The notes under the pieces: model-generated | Seen by the model: the letters and a program-made list of their open reading frames with translations, nothing else | What the model was told of the DNA's origin: nothing | Database searches by the model: none | Made by a program: the position numbers and the translations under genes | Origin: Plasmopara viticola | Taxonomy: Eukaryota > Oomycota > Peronosporomycetes > Peronosporales > Peronosporaceae | Direction: 5' to 3' | Length of the DNA: 64,000 bases | Assembly (NCBI GenBank): GCA_001695595.3 | Contig: MBPM02000143.1 | Location: 46,114 to 110,113, forward strand | Part shown: positions 55,701 through 64,000 of the stretch, in pieces | Numbering within the stretch: position 1 is the stretch's first letter | Layout of the letters: every line of letters begins with the position of its first letter

Positions 55701-58700
55701 AACGTAAACGCTCGACTAAATGTAATGGCGAGGTCATCCTCCCTTGCCAAGACTAACAACAAATTATCAAGTGATGAATATGATACATCACTCATTCACA
55801 TTCAGACTAGACTTCCTTTTGGTCAGAATGATGACCAGCCAGGTAGTAAAGAAAAATTTAATTGGCCAGGTGATTAAACGATGACTAATCCAGCTTAAAA
55901 AAAACTGCTTTGACTTCCAAAGGTGTCTCCAAGAGGTAATGGGCATAAGGCTATGTCTTCAACAAAGGCCACACCAACAACAAAGGCCTTTCATACGCCT
56001 GGAGTGAAAAGGCTTGATTGAGTTCGACAACCAAAAATCAGCTTAGACAAACAAGGCTGCAACAAGCCTCTCACCCAAATATGTCGAGGATCGCCTCTAC
56101 TTTGCCCAGTGTTCCGCCGATACTCTGCCTTTTGGCAATTAATATAATGAGGAGCGCCACGAGTGCTCCGGCAACCACTCATATTATTAATGGCGGTAAA
56201 GGGACCTTAAATTAACGACATCAAACTTTTACCAGTCCACTTCAGCCGCAAAAAATGCTAGGCTTGAAACCAACCACATCGGCCATGCGATTGGCCTCGC
56301 CCTTATAGATGAAGAGTTCATGAAGATTCCTAGTACCAATATCAAAACTCAGACAATTTTTGTTAGCGTATAGAATAGGCCAAATAAACTTGCAGCGCTT
56401 TACAAGTAAGTCAATTAACCAAGGTCATCAGCATAATAACGAAGATTATTTCACTGATTTGCCACTGATACCAATGTTATCACCGTACCGTTAGTGTTTC
56501 ACTCACTTTCTGAAAGCGGGTCTAGGAAAAGATGAGAACATGTTAATCAGATATTCCCAGCCATAACACCGATCAGGACGGCCGTCATGCTTTGAGTGCT
56601 GCAAGGTATTTTCGAAGAATAATCTTTATAAGAAATGACCTATAAAAGAAAATTTTAATTAGACGAGAAAGTATCTCCGTTCGACTATACGGCGGCTATG
56701 TGCGCGCATTAAAAGCCACGTCGTATTTCGCTCGGTGTCGCCTAAATTTATACGGCAAAGGTGTGACGGATACTTCTCGGCACGTTTCCCATTACGTTTC
56801 AATTCAAAGCCTAGTAAGGAAATAAGCAAAGTCTCCTGGCATTTAACATAAAACCGAATTCTATGAACAAACAAGCTTCCGTTTTCAGGCTTAAGCTTCG
56901 ATTTTGTCCGATGATAAGCTGACGACATTCGCCTTTGAGATTGCTCGCCCTCGGCAATTGTTGGAATGTGAGCTCTAAACGTGGGCATGTACCATACCTC
57001 AAAGCGCGGCTAAAGACTCCGAAGTGCCCATTTCTTAGGATTTTGATTAGCCGTGATTCGCAACACACGTCGCATGAAAGCCTATTATTTTGGCAATCAA
57101 AGAAGGTAGAATAGGTTCGCGTGCAATAAAATGTATGCTTTCAGAATTGCTCTTGAACTCGGCCAAGAAAATCAGGCTGCGGCTTTTTTGGAGTTATCCT
57201 GTACCTATGAGGCCAGACCAACTCATGTGGCCTGGTGATCATGAGCTTGACAGTAAGTTTGACCGCCCTGCGTCAGCACGCGAGGTCTGCAAGCTGTGTC
57301 TGGAAGTCGCTTTCTTTTGCAGTGGGGTCCAGGTTTTGCCGGCCACTCAATGTCACAGTCTTACGAGTATTCAATCCTTAGCCTATAAAAAGTATAAGTA
57401 CAGTAGTAGTAGCCGGTTTGGCCATCTGTACTACCCTACTAGCATATCGAATGCAACTTCATTGCTTAAAGAGGAGATGCGAGTACCTTAGACCTAAGAT
57501 GAAGGAACGGAGCATTGTAAGCTAAGTACCTTATTAGTAAGCCTAACTCGACTTTTAAACAAACTTGAGTGTGGAGGAACGTTTCAAAGAGCTTTTACAA
57601 ACCTCAGAAATCAGGGCAACCCACATGAAGAGCTAGGTGCGTCAATGTTGGCTTAAAAAGCGCAATGAAGTACGCCGACTCACGACTTTCAAATCCTGTG
57701 AGAGTTCTGCTGAAACGATGTTTCGTTTTGCTCAAACATACCAAGCTTACCCTCGGTAACAGTTGGTCTATTGCACTTACCAACACGTTATATCTTTAGT
57801 GGATACTTCTGTTTTCTTTCCCCGTGTTTATCGGAATAAAAGTATTTTGGGGTCAGTAGAAATATTTAAACATCTTTTGATTAAGTCAGGTAACACTATT
57901 CTTAAGAACACTGGTCTCAGAAATGACCAGGACACTGAAGCTTTTACAAATTCGCTGAAATTTAAGATGTCATAGGCTGCTTGTTAATTTGTATGTAAAT
58001 CCCGTAGATGCGTGAGCCAGATTATTACATTAAACTGCTACAATCGCTAGCTTCTCGTCCAAAAGTGACACCTCAGCGTAAATACACGCACTGTACACTG
58101 CCGACCCATCTATTCAACCATCATTTTCAATATGCAATTAGCTAGATATTTTGTATGGCTAAAGCAGAACTCGCTAAAGCGCAGCGATTAAACATGGGTC
58201 CTTCCTTATCCAACACCATTGTTCTCATAAGACCATGGTATACAAGCACTGTATCATCCTATAGCCTGAGTGACACTAGTCGATATAGATGCTACATGCA
58301 CCGACAACACACGAATACCTCTAAAACCACCATTGAACGGACCTAGATAAAGCTGAGACTCACGAACTTCCCGCAACCCGTTGGTACTGGCAAAATCTGT
58401 ATTAGAAAACAGAATCTTTATAAAAAAGTACTTTTCTCTTTGACAAGTAATACAAGTATATTTTTACTTAGCTGCATGCGGGGTCGACAGCATGCGGTGG
58501 AGGTCAGACAAAAGATTTTTCTCGGCCTCTTGGTCGCTGATCGAAAAATGACGTGCCTTTAGAAGTTTATTGCGATACATCTCTATTCATTTTGAGCGTG
58601 TGCATCTCCAGGCCCTTTTTTAAGAGCCGTGCGCACGTCTGAGGTGGATAAACGACTCACCAGAGCTTTGCCTTGCTATTCAATCACAGACTCGAAGCCA

Positions 58701-61440
58701 CGACATGCCTGATTACAATTCATATGCGATCAGATCAAGAACAAGAAATTAATTTATGCATTCGAAATCGTCGAATTTCTTGGTAAGGTGTACATCAAAA
58801 TTGTCCTATTCACAAATTTGACCAAAACTGACCAATTAATGTTGTTTTATCTAAGAGTATATGTTTATCTGTTCTGGGTGGGCACGATACTCTGCTGACG
58901 CGCAAAAAATTGTTTTTGACGCGACGAAGTCAACTTAGACTCGAAGTGTTTTTTATTATTGAAGAATTGTTTGTACATCAAGCGACTTAGTATTACTTGT
59001 TTCTTTCCATAAATATGTCAAGCTCTCGTGAGCTAAGGCCCACTACTGTGTACCAAATGCATACTCAACCTTCGCTCCGCCCCTACTGGCTGTTGAATCT
59101 GAGGGCGTTCTTTTCTGCCATAATTTTTTAAGGTCGGTGGCCGCTATCGCTAATCATTTAAAACAGCAAATGTTGCTTTACTTGAGCTCATTTGCACTTC
59201 AAGCGATTCAGCGGGCCACTATGTACGCAAGATAGCGGCCCGCCTACGGCAATTTAATAAGGTAAAAGGGCTAGACTGTAAACCTGTACTCATCTTTAAA
59301 AGCTATTTGAATTGCTCTGTCATAGTCGTTTTGCTTCCAAAATTTCTTTAGGTAGGTTGTAAGCATAGCCAAGTAATAGGCCCTTCCTCGCTTTGCTATG
59401 GCGGCGGTACTGGGTGCTGACGGTAGACGTCAATATTAGAAGCTCACATAGTTAAAGACACGCAGACGTGTCCTCGAACTCAAAAATCAGCAGTGTTGTT
59501 ACATCTTTGGCCACGATCGATTAAACTCGCAATAATCAATTTTGGATTTAGAGTGCACGCTTGTAAACCAAAAACGAATCGGTCTTTGCTTGAAAGACTG
59601 AGTCACTATGCAACATACGTTTGGGGAGCTAAACGTTTCTACAGCACCTCAGGTGCCGCGGGTCTTAGTTCTACAAGTTTGAGAACGCTCTCGTTACGGT
59701 TGCATTATAAACGATTTGCCAAGGTGTTCACAAGTGTCAGATGAGTGGAGTCTTTTCGAGATATGTAACGTCAGTTTTCTTCGCTCGAGATCTTGGTCAA
59801 CCAGACTTTGCTCGTTGCGCGCTCAATTTATTCTTAAAACTTTCTTAAGATTGCTTACTGTCTCAATTAAACCACAAACACGTAGCCAATTCTAGCAAAA
59901 AAGAAAGGCTTACAGCTTTAACATCAGCAATTTGTCTTGATGCTCTCGCTGTACTTCCGGGGTGCGCGTGATGGCTTCAAAGCATTCTAACAAATTCCAA
60001 CCCGCCGCATATTCACTTTAACATCGATAATAAATCAGCTGTTGCATGGTAAATAAGCTTTCGTCACGTATGAGCTGCTAGGGAAATATTTGCCGATGAA
60101 TTTCAGTTTTAGCACGCTCTAGGAGCTACAAAAAATGCACGTGCGGATGTCATTTCCCATCAATCCGACATACTGTCATCGAAAGGTGATTTTTGCGTTA
60201 ACTAAATGATTTTTTACAAGGTCTAGTTAGCATGAACCGGCTACTTCAGCTTTTTGTGAAATCGTAGGCCTCTCCACGACCGCACTCGTCTCTCCTAGCA
60301 CCTTCACAAGCATCAAAAGGTTCGGTTATCACCAGCTAACGTGGGCCCTACCACCGTGCAAAACCCGGTTGTCCATTCTATTTCCAGCCACCATTATATA
60401 TATAAACAATCAGCAATGTGCGCGCATGTTACACCGACGATGTACGCACCCGGCTTTGGCACTCGCACGCCTTGCTCGTTTGGAAGGACTCGAACTGCGA
60501 TAGGCATGGGGCCCGCACTATCTCCGTCAAACAGGTCGACTCACACTGTCATTTCGCACTTGGTGACGCACAACACAAGATGAATAAGGTGACAGGTCGT
60601 CAGCAAATACATTGTGCACTCCTCACGAATAACAATCATACAATCTTTCCGCACGAGGATGCCTATGATCAAGTCCGCGGTTACTGTATATTATAAACTC
60701 ATACGCCTACACTACGGTTTGTCAAACGCCCACCATTGCACTCTTAGAAATATGGTGACAACCTGAACGGTGAGTTTGACGCTACATTAGCGGGAGCGCA
60801 CGACCAGTAAAGGGTCATTGCTCGTTCCTTCAAAATTAACTGACACTTATTGCACAAGCTCTAACTAACTATGTGTTTTTACAATCTCCATTGGAATCGA
60901 CCATCATTCAAACATATCAACAAAACAGATCCTTGCGAATAGCCACGCTGTAAGTCTACCCACTAAAATTACGCACCTATTGGTACATGAACCTTTTCTG
61001 TATCTGTTAGACGTGCACTTTGTAGTGCTTTAAATCTAAGCTGTTTTAAAGGGTCCAAGGAGGTGTAAGTCCTCCCTGATGACAAGTAGCTGGAGTGCAT
61101 CTCCCGCAAAAGCGAATATTAGGCTCTAGGACTTAGATAGCAAAAGCTTTGGTGGCTTTGATGCAGCGTCTACAGTGGGACTCAAGCCGCCGAAGCCCAA
61201 TATTTGCATCTTGAGTGGAAATAAATGAGAATCATCTTATTTTACAGACAAAGTGACCACTAATGCAGTCTGAGTTGCCAATAGTCAGGTGTATGTGATG
61301 CTCTCAATCGCTTACTTGGGAGGCCAGATTATGAGCTTGACATATCACTAGTAAAATAACTCAATTTAAGTTTTTTGAGTACGCGAGACGTATAAAGGAC
61401 TTATGTAAACCTTTCGATAGGTTGGAATTGCGTCAGTTCT
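52758..61440. other. Gene desert with repeat traces
   Basis: No intact gene. At 54,490-54,680 there is a diverged relative of the tandem array at 23.2 kb. A minus frame at 54,943-54,760 contains ERWDGYGYSVHVYLDEEWQI and stops at a donor-like GGTAAGA, possibly a decayed exon of an unknown gene. A plus frame at 55,700-55,880 (MARSSSLAKTNNKLSSDEYD) and an ACAACAAAGGCC-type short repeat at 55,956-55,990 were seen. Frames at 56,659-57,068 (minus), 57,090-57,491 (plus) and 60,341-60,700 (plus) show no domain. Base composition and stop density look like old transposon sequence. Confidence 0.45.
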
Positions 61441-63300
61441 CACCCTTTTTTATCACCAAGAAAGATAGGTGTAAGTTTCATGAAAATGATGGCGAATAAT
61501 ATAAGATTGTGGGCTCCATTATTGCCGTGCCGATCTCGGAGCAAATGAAGGTGACTGTGCTCATGAACGGTCCACTAGTAGCTCTTTATAATGAAGGTAG
61601 CAGCGGTTATAAAGGCATTTTGAATTGCACTTCAAAAGAGATACAGCCGCAGACAGGTCAGCTTCTCTGAATGCAGTTCATAAACGGCTTTTAGTCCTAT
61701 ACAAAAGTGCTCGTGAGCCCACGGACTCAAATTTCGATAACTAAAGCGTTTGCAAGCAAAGCAACATCCGCTGCGTTGGCTGCGGAAAGTTAGGACATAT
61801 GATCTGTGCTTTTTTTGCAGAAGGAAAATGAAGGAGACCTTAGACGCATCCAGAACACCTCAAAAGTCTGCTGGCAGAAGCCGCGCCATCACAGCCAAAA
61901 ACACTGTTCATTAGTACGATTACGGAGGATGAACGAAAATTCCGGGATGAGTACGCACCATGGCGGCTTAGGCGCTTAGATCTGAGCAGCCCGCAAAACG
62001 AAAAATACTGCTGGATGTACACACAAGTGTAAGAAATTAGTTATAATCAACTTGAGACCCAAAAAAATTGTGCGTCAGTAAACGACCGCGGCATATCAGA
62101 TGAGGTAAAGGTGATACATCTCAGTTCTGGCTTAACTGGTTGACAATCTGCCTGTAGACTTTTCTATGATTAGAAGCAACCTGGTGAGATTTCAGCAATA
62201 CTAGCACAGTGTCATTCCTCGTCCACGACATAGTCTCGTCCTTGGTATAGACAAGAATGACCTCGAGCTAGAAAAGCACAAGCTTTGGACCGATTGGCAC
62301 GGCAAAACCTTAAGATCGGCCGCTTAAACTTGGGCATCAGGGCTTTGGTCAAACACGTTCCTACCTCTACCATGCGAACGACATCTTAAAAAGAAACTTT
62401 TGTAGAGTACACACGAAATGTATCGAGGTTTATGGCAGCTATCCAATTGACAGCGAGTAAAAACTTTTATGTGGATGACATAGGCTTGCAAGTGACACAG
62501 ATTCAAAGGTAGGCGTTGCCAGAATGTCACGAATGGCCTCATCTTGATTAAGCGATACTTTCTGCAGGAGTGCTTGAGAGCCCTGCTGGTGGTAGTGTCA
62601 CTGTGGATGCACTATATTAAAAGGTACTGCGAAGAGTGTATAACCTACCAGATCTTGAAAGCTTTGAGAAGACTGATATCATGGCTAATTTGGAAGACAA
62701 ACATCTTGTGGCGGCAATGTTGTCAACGATAGAATCCCTTTTTCCACTGAACGACGAAAATGTCTTGGATCAGCTATAGACAGCATACCTTACGCCTGGG
62801 CTCAGAAGTCCTAATAGAAGCCGAGGATCCTTCAAAATCTTAATATAAGATATATAAAACTAAGATGTGGTGTCCGAAGATTATACGTCACAATTTTACC
62901 AAAAAGAAAAGCGAGGAGCAAAGTATGTCTGATCCAGAAAAGACCTTTTAGTCTTGCTCATGTCGCTTCGGACTATGCCATCGATTGTGCGTTACTAAGA
63001 TCCAATCAGAGCGATCATGACTGGTTTGTTCACTTAGCGTTCGCGATTGCGTGCAACTACATACAATCAAGGGCTTTCGAACATAACAAATTAAGACCTG
63101 ACAAAAAAAATTGCTATAAAGCATGACTGGTTATATTTTGAGTGTCTCCTGGAATTTGAACATTCTGATCACGCTTTTTTATAATAGGCAACGAGGTCGC
63201 CTTTTCGTCCTGACACGCGGCATGATGGCAATTATTTATCGCGGGATAAATCTTCTGAAGTAACTTTAAACCTGGCGGGAACGATTTGCTAGGCAACACA
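61441..63300 (+). mobile_element. Decayed retroelement with gag zinc knuckle
   Basis: Plus-strand fragments include FHENDG and KIVGSIIAVPISEQMKVTVL near 61,500, copia-gag-like in style. A well-formed knuckle CVGCGKLGHMIC (CX2CX4HX4C) lies at about 61,772-61,807. Further on, HYIKRYCEECITYQ near 62,610 might be an integrase zinc remnant. Stops are frequent, so it is dead. The class (copia or gypsy) is not settled. Confidence 0.45.
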
Positions 63301-64000
63301 CCTTTGCACAGGTCAGACTATAAGGTGACTTTAATTAGCAGGGCTTTATTGACGAACGATGTCGTCAAACATGCGAGATAAGTAATAATTAAATGCGCTT
63401 TATCGCAGGCAAATATACTGACGTCAAGTGCATCAGCCATTGCGCCTGTCTCGGTAGACGGTCTACCCAGCTGCAGAGCGGATCACGCAGATTTAGCCCT
63501 AGCCGTTGATCTAAACAATGAAGACTGAAAAGATTAATGCATAAAATACTTTTATCTACCGTCATTTAGGCTGAAAAATATCTTTTTATAATTTTCAATG
63601 CTCCACATGTACAAGTGGGTGAACATTTTATGAGATATTCCCAAATATTAATACTCGTCTAGATCTTGATGTACCTGCAAACTGTGGGAGTCCGAAAGCC
63701 CCTCTGACTTCATCTTAGGTGTTATTTTTGACTTGACGGAAGCTGGTGGTAACACAAGAATAGTGATTATCACGATATGACAAATAGCAACGTTTTATAC
63801 TCAAGTGTCCTACTCTCCCGAACACGATAGTGTCGGATAGCGAGGAATCTGCGATGAACCGTTACTATTTGGCAAGTGCTACTCCAAAGTAAGAATATAC
63901 TCAAGTCAGCAACAAAAAACTTTCAGACTGATTGTTAGACTGATTTAGTCAACCATGTGCTCAAAGACGTACAAAGCGGTATTTGCGCTGAATTGCCACT
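63301..64000. other. No supported feature
   Basis: AT-rich DNA at the window edge with no open frame of interest and no repeat recognised within the window. Confidence 0.5.

Noticed and set aside
1..64000. CRISPR arrays, bacterial operons, rRNA or tRNA genes
   Set aside because: No regular spacer-repeat pattern, no Shine-Dalgarno-organised operon and no rRNA- or tRNA-like sequence was seen; introns and repeats show nuclear eukaryotic DNA.

Overview
The window looks like nuclear DNA of an oomycete, probably a Phytophthora or downy-mildew relative. The signs are short GT-AG introns of about 50-80 bp, a compact cluster of conserved eukaryotic genes, 'oomycete style' signalling proteins (a seven-helix/TKL kinase chimera, a PH plus Sac phosphatase) and a large repeat-rich flank on each side. 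The species cannot be named from sequence alone. All protein calls are by eye, with no database search. Exon joins were worked out by hand and checked for reading-frame closure.

Layout. 1-2.65 kb: a degraded Ty1/copia element on the minus strand. 2.65-5.35 kb: no recognisable gene. 5.36-6.13 kb: a short MULE-type transposon with long terminal inverted repeats and an 8-bp target duplication. 6.4-7.0 kb: a three-exon coiled-coil gene. 7.1-15.7 kb: a heavily degraded copy of the spliceosome core gene PRP8, split by a rearranged, partly palindromic Ty3/gypsy chromovirus mosaic (10.48-14.47 kb) that is flanked by a 197-bp duplication of PRP8 sequence. 15.7-20.4 kb: repeats, one weak secreted-protein candidate and a 325-bp SINE/LINE-like retroposon with target duplications. 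20.4-22.0 kb: the last exon of an APC11-like RING protein and, convergent with it, a complete six-exon VPS37 (ESCRT-I) gene. About 1 kb of an old dispersed repeat lies on each side of this pair. 22-30.8 kb: repeats and a decayed gypsy polyprotein.

31.0-52.8 kb is a gene-dense island: a CacyBP/SIP-like protein, a membrane-anchored purple acid phosphatase, a bacterial/plastid-type CMP-KDO synthetase (kdsB), an SLC9-type Na+/H+ exchanger, an Eaf6/MEAF6 NuA4 subunit, a 934-residue protein of unknown function, a gene with an apparent frameshift, a leucine-rich-repeat-like protein, a FIG4-type PH-Sac phosphoinositide phosphatase, a 7TM-TKL kinase and a secreted EGF-like protein. Intergenic gaps there are often 50-200 bp, and one divergent pair (acid phosphatase/kdsB) is separated by only 51 bp between start codons. 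52.8-64 kb is again a gene desert with retroelement traces.

The genes do not form one pathway. Several concern endomembranes: VPS37 in ESCRT-I sorting, FIG4 in PI(3,5)P2 turnover, and the exchanger in organelle pH. The best hidden signals are the buried PRP8 pseudogene, the MULE derivative that keeps both DNA-binding ends but lost its catalytic core, the short retroposon family with clean target duplications, and the 7TM-kinase.
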